64,000 nucleotides of DNA from JAHRAW01 sp965243285 (GCA_965243285.1 OZ251537.1:682001-746000); one strand, 5' to 3'; shown: positions 52,671 through 61,295, counted from the stretch's first letter. Notes: a model not told the origin generated them from the letters alone. Numbers and translations: made by a program.

Positions 52671-54028
52671 TAAGGCAAGGCTTGCAAGCGCTGGTCGATA
52701 TCCGGCGGCGCGGCGAAGGAAAATCGGCGCCCGGCGCGCGCTTGAATCAATAACCCTTGCTCGGCGAGGCTCAGCAAATCGGCGCGCGCGGTTTGATAGG
52801 CGACGGCGTGGCTGCGGCCGTGGGATTCGATGGTGTAGCGAAACCCCGCATGGCGCAGCGCATGGGAAAGCAGTGCGGTTTGGCGGTGGTTGAAGGCGGC
52901 GGCGGCATGCATGAGTTGTTCGGCGGCGCGCGTCTGGCGGGTTTTGCGCGCGATATAACGATGCAATTGCGCGATGGCGCGCTGCACAACTTGCAGCTGC
53001 GCGAGGAGAAAATAGGTGAGGTCGTTGTCATCGGTTTCGGTATGGAGAAACGAGCGGCTATATGCCGCCGGCGCGGCGCGCAAAATGCTCGATATCGAGA
53101 TGAATTCGACCAGCCAATAATCTTGGCGCAGCATGCTCCAGTAAAACAAGGCGCGCGCGGTGCGGCCGTTGCCGTCGGTGAATGGATGGTCGTACGCCAG
53201 CCAAAAATGCAAAAATATGGCGGCTGCCACCGGGTGCATGAAGCGCCCATCGCGCCCATGGTTGGCAAAATCGCACAACGCTTGCATGCGCAGCCGGAGT
53301 TGCGACGCCGGCGGCGGCTGGTGCAACAAGGTGTTGTCGCGGTCATCCCACACGCCGATTTTATCGCCGGCGGTGCGCAGGCGCGGCGTGGCGGCGGGCT
53401 GGGGCGTGATTTTTTCGACCATCACGCGATGAATCTTTTTCACTAATGTGAGCGTCATCTTCTTTTCTTGATGCGCGCCCACCAACTGCATAGCGCGATA
53501 GTTGTTGAGAATCATCCGCTCGGCGCGATCCATCGGCGCGCGCCCGGCGCGCAGCATGGATTTCGCTTGCGCGCGCGTGGTGGCCGCGCCTTCGAGTTGG
53601 CTGGAGGTGATGGCCTCTTCAATCAGCGAGCTCTGCAGGTAGCGATTTTTGGTTTGCGGGTTGACGAGGGAATCCGGCGTCGCTATCCGCCCGCTGGCGC
53701 CTTGGTCGATGTTGTGCAGCATCTCCAGGGCGGCATCCGGCATGGTGTAGGAGAAAGGCTGTCCCCGGCCATCGACAAGCGGGATGAAGCGGCGCGTTTG
53801 CAAGCGATTGATCTTAATCGCCGCCCACCGAACTTCCGCCGTGATGCCCGGCGGCGTTGGCATGTGCTGCACTTTTTCCCAATGCGGGTAAGGCGACGCC
53901 GGCGGCGCTGTTTTTCCTGGCGATGAGTCTTCCGCAAACATGGCGCGCAACATCGCTGCCGCGAAATTCGGCTGCGCGAGTTTTTCGGTGATTTGCTGAT
54001 AACTCAATGGCGTGGCCGGGATTTTCAT
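52670..54028 (-). CDS. Fic/DOC family AMP-transferase, class II
   Basis: A 452-residue protein with the Fic core motif HPFTDGNGRTAR at residues 281-292 (catalytic His281) and the inhibitory helix motif TSSQLEG at 141-147, placing it in class II with N-terminal autoinhibition. An N-terminal Fic_N-like domain precedes it (SYTMPDAALEML); the C-terminal 90 residues look like a winged-helix domain (ARADLLSLAEQGLL, then FSF). Such proteins AMPylate other proteins or, in toxin-like cases, gyrase; the target here is unknown. The upstream DNA carries a 42-bp direct repeat likely to be promoter or operator. No separate antitoxin gene is needed for class II. Confidence 0.93.
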   Translation of the reverse strand: MKIPATPLSYQQITEKLAQPNFAAAMLRAMFAEDSSPGKTAPPASPYPHWEKVQHMPTPPGITAEVRWAAIKINRLQTRRFIPLVDGRGQPFSYTMPDAALEMLHNIDQGASGRIATPDSLVNPQTKNRYLQSSLIEEAITSSQLEGAATTRAQAKSMLRAGRAPMDRAERMILNNYRAMQLVGAHQEKKMTLTLVKKIHRVMVEKITPQPAATPRLRTAGDKIGVWDDRDNTLLHQPPPASQLRLRMQALCDFANHGRDGRFMHPVAAAIFLHFWLAYDHPFTDGNGRTARALFYWSMLRQDYWLVEFISISSILRAAPAAYSRSFLHTETDDNDLTYFLLAQLQVVQRAIAQLHRYIARKTRQTRAAEQLMHAAAAFNHRQTALLSHALRHAGFRYTIESHGRSHAVAYQTARADLLSLAEQGLLIQARAGRRFSFAAPPDIDQRLQALP

Positions 54029-54037
54029 GCGCGGTTG

Positions 54038-54079
54038 ACTTATGTTTTGTTACCAATTGAGTGCATATTAGTACTTAAA
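54038..54079 (-). promoter_or_regulatory. 42-bp repeat before the Fic gene, copy 1 (putative promoter/operator)
   Basis: It contains AATTGAGTGCATATTAGTAC and lies 10 bp upstream of the Fic ATG. Read on the minus strand it offers TACTAATAT as an extended -10-like box. It is repeated at 54154-54195 with a single mismatch. The AGTGCATATTAGTACT part is roughly symmetric, as expected for a protein-binding site. Confidence 0.55.
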
Positions 54080-54153
54080 CTAAAACTCGTCAAATTTGGC
54101 GGAAATTATCGAGAGGGATTAGCAAACTGGCGGTGGAAAATGCCGTCCGCCGA

Positions 54154-54195
54154 ACTTATGTTTTGTTACTAATTGAGTGCATATTAGTACTTAAA
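54154..54195 (-). promoter_or_regulatory. 42-bp repeat before the Fic gene, copy 2
   Basis: Forty-one of 42 bases match 54038-54079; the copies are 116 bp apart. It is probably a second operator or a duplicated promoter. Confidence 0.55.
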
Positions 54196-54642
54196 ACCAA
54201 CTGCGCCGACAAACATGCTTACCTGGCGGAAGCCAAGGCGCTATTTCTCACCCGTGCAGCGGGTTTTAATGGCGAATCCGGGCGCAAACGGCGGCGATTG
54301 AGCCAATCGCCAGGCGCGGCTGCAGATTCAACATGGCAACTTACCAGGCGACAACAGGCGGCAAATTACGCCTAAAACCATCAAGCAAGGCGCGTCCATG
54401 CGCCAGACCACTCCTTGCCTTAGGCGCCATTATGTTGCCGGCGGCCAATCAACGCCGTGCCATTTATCACAACTGGCGCGGTTTTAATGCCTAAATCCAC
54501 CGCCCGAATCAGCCCGTCGCATTCCTCGCCAAACGCGCTGTTTTATGGCATGAATGGCCGCCGACTTCGCCCGCCAAAGCCCGGCGAGGCCTCGCCAGTA
54601 GCACCCTAACCTATTGTTTATAGGCGGTTTTATGGCTCATCC
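54196..54642. other. Gap before the BCCT transporter gene
   Basis: It contains the right copy of the Fic-flanking repeat (54387 to about 54495) with an inner palindrome GGCGCGTCCATGCGCC, and otherwise no convincing gene. An 80-codon open frame at 54133-54375 has no family resemblance and begins inside the promoter repeat region. Confidence 0.5.
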
Positions 54643-54662
54643 TGTCACACTCGATAATATTG

Positions 54663-54668
54663 TATAGT
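54663..54668 (+). promoter_or_regulatory. Candidate -10 box for the BCCT gene
   Basis: TATAGT in the context TTGTATAGTGA lies 33 bp before the start codon; no clear -35 was found at ideal spacing. Confidence 0.35.
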
Positions 54669-54701
54669 GATTGCCGTTATTCACTAGCGAGAGGAACAAT
54701 A

Positions 54702-56342
54702 ATGTCTGCAGAAAAGAAAATGTCGGTCGCCAGCGGCGGATTTTGGAATGGGCTGCACCCCGGCATGGGGCTGGCCGCCAAGGGCATGGTGGTCGCCTTC
54801 GTGGTGTTCACCATCCTCAATGTGGAATTCGCCAATGGCATCTATAAAGCCATTCGCAGTTGGATAGAAGCATCGTTGAGTTGGTATTACATCTCGGCGC
54901 TGTGCATCACTTTTTTCGTGTGCGTCTATTTAATGATGAGTCGGCACGGCAAGGTGCGGCTCGGCAGCGATGAATCGAGGCCGGAGTTCAGTTATTTCTC
55001 CTGGTTCGCGATGCTGTTCAGCGCCGGGGTCGGCATCGGCTTGCTGTTTTTCTCCATCGCCGAGCCGTTGTTCTACTTCGACAACACCCAACCATGGGGC
55101 TATCCCAATAACCCCCACGCCGACCACGCCGGGGTGTTCGCCATGAACGAACAGCGCGCCATTTTGGCGATGCGCACCACCTATTTCCATTGGGGTTTCC
55201 ACGCTTGGTCGGTGTATGTGATGGTCGGCTTGTGCCTGGCTTATTTCGGCTTCCGCAAGGGGCTGCCGCTGACCTTGCGTTCATCCTTATACCCGGTCAT
55301 CGGCGAGCGCATCTACGGCCCCATCGGCCATGGGGTGGATTTGCTGGCGGTGTTCGGCACCGTGTTCGGCGTCGCCACCTCCCTGGGCTTAGGCGTCACC
55401 CAAATGGCGGCCGGCATGAATGTATTGTTCGGGATAGACCCCGGCCTCATCACCCAACTCACCCTCATCGCCGTCATCTCGATAATCGCCACGCTGTCGG
55501 CGGTATCCGGCGTCGGGCGCGGCATCCGCATCATTTCCGAGTGGAATATTTATCTCAGCATCGTGCTGCTGGCGTTCTTCTTGTTCGCCGGGCCCTTCGA
55601 GTGGATTATGGGCTTTTTCGTCACCTCCATCGGCGATTATTTGTGGAACATGATTCCCATGGGCTTCTGGACCGCCGGCGATGCCGAAGACGCCGCCTGG
55701 CAAAGCGGTTGGACCATCTTCTACTGGGGCTGGTGGATTTCCTGGGCGCCGTTTGTCGGCATGTTCATCGCCCGCATTTCGCGCGGCCGCACCATCCGTG
55801 AATTCATGGTCGGGGTGATGTTCGTGCCCACCACCATCGGCTTCCTGTGGCTGTGCATTTTCGGCAGCAACGCCTTATACCTGGAGCTAAACGCCGTCGA
55901 TGGCGTCGGCACCGCCGGCATCTTAGACGCGGTGCGCAGCTGGAAGCTCGAAACCGCGTTGTACGGCACCATCGAGCGCATGGTCTCGCTGTCGTGGCTG
56001 TCTTGGACAATGTCGGCGCTGGCCACCTTCCTGCTGGCCACTTGGTTCATCACGTCGTCGGATTCCGGCACTTTGGTCATCACCACCATGCTGAGCATGG
56101 GCGACGACAATCCGCCGCAAGCGTTCCGCGTCGTATGGGGCGTGGGCGAAGGCCTGGTGGCGGCGGCGCTGTTGCTCGCCGGCGGGCTGGCGGCGCTGCA
56201 GAGCGCGTCCATCGCCGCCGCTCTGCCGGTCAGCGTCATCGTGCTGCTGATGACTTACGGGGTGGTGAAATCGCTGTCGGAGGATTCCTCGGCCTCGCCC
56301 CAAGCCAGCGGTTCGCCGGGTATGGCGGTTAAAACCGGCTGA
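54702..56342 (+). CDS. BCCT-family betaine/choline/carnitine transporter
   Basis: A sodium- or proton-coupled transporter for quaternary ammonium osmolytes, 546 residues, about 12 transmembrane helices. Key segments are FSAGVGIGLLFFSIAEPLFYF (the GxG substrate helix), SGWTIFYWGWWISWAPFVGM with the aromatic substrate-box Trp residues, and FIARISRGRTIREFMVGVMFVP, the BCCT signature. ATG 54702 (MSAEKK) has GAGAGGAAC 5-6 bp upstream and is chosen over an upstream TTG. The short N- and C-terminal cytoplasmic tails suggest uptake not regulated like BetP. Monocistronic. Specificity cannot be read by eye. Confidence 0.93.
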   Translation: MSAEKKMSVASGGFWNGLHPGMGLAAKGMVVAFVVFTILNVEFANGIYKAIRSWIEASLSWYYISALCITFFVCVYLMMSRHGKVRLGSDESRPEFSYFSWFAMLFSAGVGIGLLFFSIAEPLFYFDNTQPWGYPNNPHADHAGVFAMNEQRAILAMRTTYFHWGFHAWSVYVMVGLCLAYFGFRKGLPLTLRSSLYPVIGERIYGPIGHGVDLLAVFGTVFGVATSLGLGVTQMAAGMNVLFGIDPGLITQLTLIAVISIIATLSAVSGVGRGIRIISEWNIYLSIVLLAFFLFAGPFEWIMGFFVTSIGDYLWNMIPMGFWTAGDAEDAAWQSGWTIFYWGWWISWAPFVGMFIARISRGRTIREFMVGVMFVPTTIGFLWLCIFGSNALYLELNAVDGVGTAGILDAVRSWKLETALYGTIERMVSLSWLSWTMSALATFLLATWFITSSDSGTLVITTMLSMGDDNPPQAFRVVWGVGEGLVAAALLLAGGLAALQSASIAAALPVSVIVLLMTYGVVKSLSEDSSASPQASGSPGMAVKTG

Positions 56343-56406
56343 TGGGGTAGCCGCTGGCGTCGGCTGGTTGATTCAAGACCGCCGCCAGCGGAGTTTTCTG
56401 GGGAAG

Positions 56407-56520
56407 GATTCGGGCGTTTGATTTGGGTGTTTGATTCCGTGTATTCAATTCGAGGTGTTCGATTCGGGATGTTCGATTCGGGATGTTCGATTCGATGTAT
56501 TTGATTTAGGTATTTGATTT
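56407..56520. repeat. 14-bp tandem repeat between BCCT and DUF3047 genes
   Basis: Imperfect units of GATTCGGGATGTTC and diverged forms (GATTTGGGTGTTTG, GATTTAGGTATTTG) run through most of the gap. Confidence 0.75.
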
Positions 56521-56611
56521 TGATGTCGCTTCTCGCCTTTCGCTTTTCGCTGTTGGTTTTGATTTTGATTTTAACCATCAATATCAACAAACCAAAAACA
56601 TAGGCAGACTG

Positions 56612-57397
56612 ATGCATATAAATTCCATATTTAGCGGCGGATTTACCAGCATACTGGCCGCCGTAGTCATCAGCACAATCATCAATTTCGGCGCGCTGGC
56701 CGGCAATTTGCTCAGCGATGCGCCGCCAGAGCTCCGCGTCGGTGATTTTTCCGCCGCGCAAGCTGGCGACCGCTATCCGCCGGGCTGGCAGCCGCTGCTA
56801 TTTGATAAAATCCCCCGCCACACCAATTACACCTTGGCGGCGAGCGACAACGGCAACATCGCCGTGCGCGCCGCTAGCCAGGATGCATCCTCGGGCTTAA
56901 CTCGGCAAATCAGCCTGGATGCGGCGCAGTACCCAGTCGTAAACTGGCGCTGGAAGGTCGAAAATTTGCTAAAAAATGGCGATGTCACCCGTAAATCCGG
57001 CGACGACTACCCAGCCCGGCTGTACATCACCTTCGCCTATGATCCGGCCAAGGCCGGCCTTTTGATGCGCGCCAAATATCGCCTGGCGCGGGCGCTATAC
57101 GGCGAATATCCGCCGCACGCCGCCATCAATTACATCTGGGGCAGCCGTGCCGAGCTCGGCGCTGTGGTGGACAACCCCTACACCGACCGCGTGAAAATGT
57201 TCGTGTTACAAAGCGGCGCCGAAAAAGTCGGCCAGTGGGTCGCGGAATCGCGCAACATTTACGCCGATTACCGCACCGCCTTCGGCGCAACGCCGCCGCT
57301 GATTTCCGGCGTGGCGATTATGACCGACACCGACAATACCCATGAATCGGCGGTCGCCTGGTTCGGCGACATCGTATTTCGCCAGGCCGGCGAATAA
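56612..57397 (+). CDS. DUF3047 family exported protein
   Basis: A 261-residue protein with an N-terminal hydrophobic signal (about residues 13-31) and a beta-rich domain. NWRWKVENLLKNGDVTRKSGDDYPARLYITF is the characteristic DUF3047 segment, followed by NYIWGSRAELGAVVDNPYTDR and IMTDTDNTHESAVAWFGDI. Function is unknown. The reading frame ends 24 bp before a 9-bp tandem array and about 110 bp before the oppositely oriented tRNA-Ser. Confidence 0.85.
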   Translation: MHINSIFSGGFTSILAAVVISTIINFGALAGNLLSDAPPELRVGDFSAAQAGDRYPPGWQPLLFDKIPRHTNYTLAASDNGNIAVRAASQDASSGLTRQISLDAAQYPVVNWRWKVENLLKNGDVTRKSGDDYPARLYITFAYDPAKAGLLMRAKYRLARALYGEYPPHAAINYIWGSRAELGAVVDNPYTDRVKMFVLQSGAEKVGQWVAESRNIYADYRTAFGATPPLISGVAIMTDTDNTHESAVAWFGDIVFRQAGE

Positions 57398-57420
57398 GCC
57401 CGCCGAAAATCCGTCCATGG

Positions 57421-57463
57421 AATAAGGGCAATAAGGGCAATAAGGGCAATAAGGGCAATAAGG
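57421..57463. repeat. 9-bp tandem repeat
   Basis: Four and a half copies of AATAAGGGC lie between the DUF3047 gene and tRNA-Ser. Confidence 0.9.
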
Positions 57464-57505
57464 AACCCCCGACTCCCGCAAAAGCCCGACTCCCGCAAGG
57501 GGGAA

Positions 57506-57595
57506 TGGCGGAGAGCGAGGGATTCGAACCCCCGGACCCGTTGCCAGGTCAACGGTTTTCAAGACCGCCGCATTCGACCGCTCTGCCAGCTCTCC
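57506..57595 (-). tRNA. tRNA-Ser (anticodon UGA)
   Basis: On the minus strand the 90-nt sequence begins GGAGAGC and ends GCTCTCC plus G and an encoded CCA. It has the long variable arm of a class II tRNA (TTGACCTGGCAACGG region), a T-arm with GGGGGTTCGAATCCC, and the anticodon stem-loop CGGTCTTGAAAACCG with anticodon TGA at complement 57559-57561. It reads UCN serine codons. Its upstream side faces the small gene and methyltransferase islet. Confidence 0.97.
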
Positions 57596-57701
57596 AGCAC
57601 AGCCGCGCATTATAGCGCCGATAATCCAGCCACTTATTCAGCCAGGCGTGGCATCATGATGTCCTTAGCGATTCCAAACCCCCGCTAACCCCCCCAATGC
57701 A

Positions 57702-57875
57702 ATGATATTTGCGCAGATAGCCAAAAACAGTGGCATCGACAGCGCTGGCAAAATTATCGCCGATGAAATAGCCGGTGCCGTAGAGGAAGCGGCGCGCCTA
57801 TTCATACAAGAAGGCGTAACCGAAATAATCGCCAGAACCATAATATTTTTATGGGCAATGATTCATGGGCAATGA
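57702..57875 (+). CDS. Possible 57-residue protein of unknown function
   Basis: An open frame of 57 codons upstream of the methyltransferase gene encodes an amphipathic, helix-forming peptide (ADEIAGAVEEAARLFIQEG) and a hydrophobic C-terminus (TIIFLWAMIHG). It has no clear Shine-Dalgarno and I recognise no family. Its AT-richer codon use resembles the following restriction-modification genes. It could be the remnant of a larger gene. Confidence 0.25.
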   Translation: MIFAQIAKNSGIDSAGKIIADEIAGAVEEAARLFIQEGVTEIIARTIIFLWAMIHGQ

Positions 57876-57908
57876 CCTGATTATTCCAGCCAAGGCCGGT
57901 CTTTAGGC

Positions 57909-57914
57909 TATAAT
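57909..57914 (+). promoter_or_regulatory. -10 box of the methyltransferase gene
   Basis: A consensus TATAAT in GGCTATAATCG lies 33 bp before the ATG; the -35 is weak. Confidence 0.5.
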
Positions 57915-57946
57915 CGCAAGCGCAAACGACCCCTTAAAGCAAAGCC

Positions 57947-58816
57947 ATGAAAAAAACTAACGCCACACGGAAGCAGAGTAAGTGGCAGCAACAAGTCGAC
58001 GAGATATTCAATCCATCGACCACGGTCGCGCCTCAACCCATTGCGCATGTGGCACACAAGAATGGCGGAGTAGAAATAGTGCACGGCGATTGCACCAATG
58101 CAAAGATACTCAAAAAAAATACGGTAGATTTAACCGTGACTTCGCCGCCCTATAACTTGGGGATGGAATATAGTGGAAACGAAAATGACGACCTCATGGA
58201 ATACCAAGACTATTTAAATTTTTCGAATAAATGGATGAAAAATGTGTATGCATGGACGCGCGCAACAGGGCGGTTTTGCTTGAATGTCGGGCTAGATAAA
58301 AACAAGGGTGGCAAGCGTCCAGTGTGCGCCGACTTAACTCATATCGCATTAAAGGTTGGCTGGAAATATCACGCCACAATCATTTGGAACGAGGGAAATA
58401 TTTCACGCAACACGGCCTGGGGCAGTTGGAAATCTGCCAGTGCGCCGCATGTGATTGCGCCCGTTGAAGTAATTATTGTTTTGTATAAAGACACATGGAA
58501 GCGCGAACGGCGAGGTGCGAACGACATCACTGGTGATGAATTTAAAGAATGGGTAAAAGGCATGTGGAGTTTTCCTGGTGAAAGCGCAAAACGCATTGGC
58601 CACGAAGCACCTTTTCCGCGTGAACTACCGAAGCGGTGCATTAAGTTATTCTCATTTGTCGGCGATACAGTGTTAGATCCGTTTTGTGGAAGTGGCACAA
58701 CCATGATAGAAGCGGTGATTAACGGGCGCAATGGCGTGGGAATTGAGCGCGAAACAAAATATTGCGAGCTCAGCAATAAGCGCATTGCTCATGAGACAGA
58801 AACGATTTTTTCTTGA
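57947..58816 (+). CDS. Type II DNA methyltransferase (beta class, N4-C or N6-A)
   Basis: A 289-residue enzyme with the catalytic motif TSPPYN at residues 65-70 and the SAM-binding motif DPFCGSGTT at about 244-252. This order, motif IV before motif I, defines the beta class; TSPPYN is most common in N4-cytosine enzymes but also occurs in N6-adenine ones. A target-recognition region lies between (about 100-215). It is followed after 18 bp by an HNH nuclease gene in the same direction, giving a compact restriction-modification pair. Base composition is clearly AT-richer than neighbouring core genes, suggesting transfer. The recognition sequence is unknown. Confidence 0.93.
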   Translation: MKKTNATRKQSKWQQQVDEIFNPSTTVAPQPIAHVAHKNGGVEIVHGDCTNAKILKKNTVDLTVTSPPYNLGMEYSGNENDDLMEYQDYLNFSNKWMKNVYAWTRATGRFCLNVGLDKNKGGKRPVCADLTHIALKVGWKYHATIIWNEGNISRNTAWGSWKSASAPHVIAPVEVIIVLYKDTWKRERRGANDITGDEFKEWVKGMWSFPGESAKRIGHEAPFPRELPKRCIKLFSFVGDTVLDPFCGSGTTMIEAVINGRNGVGIERETKYCELSNKRIAHETETIFS

Positions 58817-58834
58817 CGCCTGTGGAGATAAAAC

Positions 58835-59422
58835 ATGGCAACCCAAGAAAGTATCACCAAAGATTTTTATAAGCGAAACCCGAACCGAGATGTACCGCAT
58901 GAAGAAGCGGTTGATGCCATCGAAATTGCATATAAACGAGCAACCGGTAAGAAATTTCGTGACCCTGACCGTGCAATTCGACTATTGCACCAAAGGGGGT
59001 TTTTACAAAAAATTACCAAAGGCGTTTATCGATATAACCCTGCATTGGTGACAAACCCCGAGATTGAGGATTTTACGGCTGGCCAAAAAAAGGAAATCAT
59101 GCTGCGTGGCAATTATAAATGCGCGGTTTGCGGTAAGAATCGAAAGGACGGCGTGGAAATTCATGTCGACCACATCAAAGCAAAAGACAAAGGCGGTACA
59201 GCAACGGTCGAAAATGGGCAATTGTTATGCGCCGAACACAACTTTAAGAAAAAGAACTACAACCAAACCGAAACCGCCAAAATGTTGTTTATCAATCTAT
59301 ACAACCAAGCCAAATCCATTGGCGATGAAAAAATCATGAAATTCGCAAAAGATGTTTTAGCGACTTATGAACGCCACGATGTTAACGGACATATTGTGTG
59401 GAAAGAAACAGATGAGAATTGA
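58835..59422 (+). CDS. HNH restriction endonuclease
   Basis: A 195-residue protein. The N-terminal about 75 residues are a helical/winged-helix-like DNA-binding region (REIRLLHQRGFLQK-type segment); the C-terminal half is an HNH nuclease with a zinc site: C96-A-V-C99, VDHI with catalytic His113 after Asp112, ENGQLLC132-AEH135N. It is probably the cognate nuclease of the upstream methylase, as in type II systems with HNH enzymes; a homing-type nuclease is less likely given the tight pairing. GGAG lies 8-10 bp before the ATG. A MITE copy starts 17 bp after its stop. Confidence 0.9.
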   Translation: MATQESITKDFYKRNPNRDVPHEEAVDAIEIAYKRATGKKFRDPDRAIRLLHQRGFLQKITKGVYRYNPALVTNPEIEDFTAGQKKEIMLRGNYKCAVCGKNRKDGVEIHVDHIKAKDKGGTATVENGQLLCAEHNFKKKNYNQTETAKMLFINLYNQAKSIGDEKIMKFAKDVLATYERHDVNGHIVWKETDEN

Positions 59423-59438
59423 AGAAGCCATAATTTTA

Positions 59439-59583
59439 GGGAATTATATACTTATCGCCCCAAAAATAGAAAACCGCTTGCATTACCTCAAAAACCCCCA
59501 TAAAAACTCAAACAAAGCAGACTTCACGCAACGCTATAAAATCGGCGTGAAATAAGGATTGGGGCAGTAAGTATATAATTCCC
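59439..59583 (-). mobile_element. 145-bp MITE-like element, copy 2
   Basis: The ends GGGAATTATATACTT and AAGTATATAATTCCC are perfect 15-bp inverted repeats. The reverse complement aligns with 51904-52043 over its full length. It has no coding capacity of its own. Confidence 0.88.
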
Positions 59584-60104
59584 AAATTTAAAGCACCTAC
59601 CTAACGGATTTTCATATTTTGTCGTTGCCCATCAACCATGCATATCATCAAACTCATTAGCAACTCGCGGGTATAAATGCTCGCCCAGATGTGACTTCCT
59701 CGCTCTGTGGGGGTTATCAGAAAAAAATACCATGCTGGCGCCGAGGTCTATCCAATCCACCCTCGCCGGCGATTTGCTGGGTGGAGCATTTGATGTAGAT
59801 AAACCAACCCAACCTGTGGATTTAGGGAGGCAATTCCCCTTAATTTTAGTTCACGGGGGCATTTGCGTAACGCCGGTTTGGGCCATTGGCAAATGGCTGT
59901 CTGTTGAATGCCGAATCCAGCACAACATCTTTTCCGGTGATTCGGCGGTTACGCCAGCCACCGCCAGCGTGGCAGCCAACAACCCGCCAATATAGCCACG
60001 GATGGCTGGTATTTTGGCGGGTGTCGGGAACACCCCACCGATTCCACCCCACCCCGCACCCCATGACACCCCACACCGCATAAATTGCTGCTATTTTCCT
60101 CGCC
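59584..60104. other. Gap between the restriction-modification islet and pgeF
   Basis: No gene could be supported. An 87-codon open frame (59732-59995) lacks a ribosome site and family features. A stretch GGATTTAGGGAGGCAATTCC near 59818 resembles, weakly, the ends of the repeat elements. Confidence 0.5.
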
Positions 60105-61019
60105 ATGCCCAGCCCGCCCGGCCTTGCCAGCGCTGCCTTATCCCGACTCGGCGCCGTGCGGCACAAATTTTACGGCCGCCTCGGCGGCGTCTCCGGCGGG
60201 GTGTTCGAGTCCCTCAATTGCAGCCCGTTTTCGGGGGATTCGGCGGCCGCGGTGGCGACCAATCGGCGCCGTATCGCGGCCGACCTCGGCGTGGCCGGCG
60301 TTTTCAGCAACCGACAGATTCACAGCGCCCAAGTGCGTATTGTGAAAGCCGGCGACGACCCCGATGAAATACACCGCGCCGATGGCTTGGTCGCGGCCGG
60401 ACCCGGGCTATGTCTCGGCGTGCTGGCGGCGGATTGCGCGCCGGTGTTGTTCGCCGACCCGGTAGCCGGCGTTATCGGCGCCGCCCATGCCGGCTGGCGC
60501 GGCGCTTTGTTGGGCATCACAGATGCGGTTATCGCCAAAATGACCCACCTCGGGGCGCAACCGCAGCGTATTTTATGCGCCATCGGCCCCGCCATTCAGC
60601 AAGATTCCTACCGCGTCGATGCGGCATTTTTTCGGCATTTCCAAGCCACTTCACCGCTGCCATGCGCGCAATTTTTTCGGCCGGAGGGTATCGGCATCGA
60701 GCGCCGCCCGCCATCGGACGCGTCGCCATCGCCAGCCCCATCATTACCATCGCCATCACCAGACCCACCACCATCGCCAGACCCATCATCGCCACCATCA
60801 CCATCGCCAGTCCCACCACCGACAGCCACGCCATGCGGGTATTATTTCGACCTGCCCGGCTACCTAGGCCTACGCCTGCAACACGCCGCCATCGCCGCCA
60901 TCGATACCCTGACGGTGGATACTTTCGCCGCATCAGCGCAGTTTTTCAGCTACCGTCGCAGCTGCCATCGTCACCAGGCTGATTACGGCCGCCAACTCGC
61001 CGCCATCACGCTGGTCTAG
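60105..61019 (+). CDS. pgeF: PgeF/YfiH multicopper-type peptidoglycan editing enzyme
   Basis: Laccase-domain (DUF152) protein; the E. coli homologue cleaves mis-incorporated UDP-MurNAc-L-Ser and was earlier called polyphenol oxidase. It has 304 residues, with zinc ligands His73 (RQIHSAQV), Cys111 (AADCAPVL) and His128 (AAHAGWRG). GPAIQQDSYRVD and FFSYRRS are typical later segments. Residues about 203-240 are a Ser/Pro/Asp low-complexity insertion inside the otherwise conserved domain, encoded by CATCGCCA-type repeats. Its last codons are duplicated downstream (near 61065-61090). Activity is likely retained because all ligands are present. Confidence 0.92.
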   Translation: MPSPPGLASAALSRLGAVRHKFYGRLGGVSGGVFESLNCSPFSGDSAAAVATNRRRIAADLGVAGVFSNRQIHSAQVRIVKAGDDPDEIHRADGLVAAGPGLCLGVLAADCAPVLFADPVAGVIGAAHAGWRGALLGITDAVIAKMTHLGAQPQRILCAIGPAIQQDSYRVDAAFFRHFQATSPLPCAQFFRPEGIGIERRPPSDASPSPAPSLPSPSPDPPPSPDPSSPPSPSPVPPPTATPCGYYFDLPGYLGLRLQHAAIAAIDTLTVDTFAASAQFFSYRRSCHRHQADYGRQLAAITLV

Positions 61020-61211
61020 CGTCGGTTTATCGTCGGTTTATCACCGGTATATCGTCGGTACATCGCCGCCATCACGCTGGTCTAGCGCCGGTTTATCGCT
61101 GCTATATCGCCGGTGATTTGCCAGCATGCAACCCACCAGCATGTAACCCGCCAGCATGCAATTTACCAGCATGCGATTTGCCAGCATGCAACCCACCAGC
61201 ATGCGATTCGC
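61020..61211. repeat. Two tandem arrays downstream of pgeF
   Basis: First come GTCGGTTTATC-like units (61020-61060) and a second copy of the pgeF 3' end (CGCCATCACGCTGGTCTAGC at about 61068). Then six 15-bp units of CAGCATGCAACCCAC and variants (61122-61211). Confidence 0.85.
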
Positions 61212-61261
61212 CTCGCGCTTATCATGATGACTTCTTAATCAAGCATCCGTTTTATCCGCCG

Positions 61262-61267
61262 TATAAT
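61262..61267 (+). promoter_or_regulatory. -10 box for prfC
   Basis: A perfect TATAAT in CCGTATAATCGCG lies 28 bp before the ATG. Confidence 0.5.
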
Positions 61268-61295
61268 CGCGCCCGTTTTCGCCCCCGCCGCCCCT

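Noticed and set aside
54133..54375. 80-codon open frame upstream of the BCCT gene
   Set aside because: It spans the duplicated Fic promoter region and lacks a ribosome site or family resemblance.
59367..59555. 62-codon open frame after the HNH gene
   Set aside because: It overlaps the end of the HNH gene in another frame and continues into the MITE.
59732..59995. 87-codon open frame between the HNH gene and pgeF
   Set aside because: No Shine-Dalgarno, no domain, and composition typical of non-coding DNA here; kept as a gap.
61122..61211. Regular repeats resembling a CRISPR array
   Set aside because: Units are 15 bp and directly adjacent, with no unique spacers and no cas genes.
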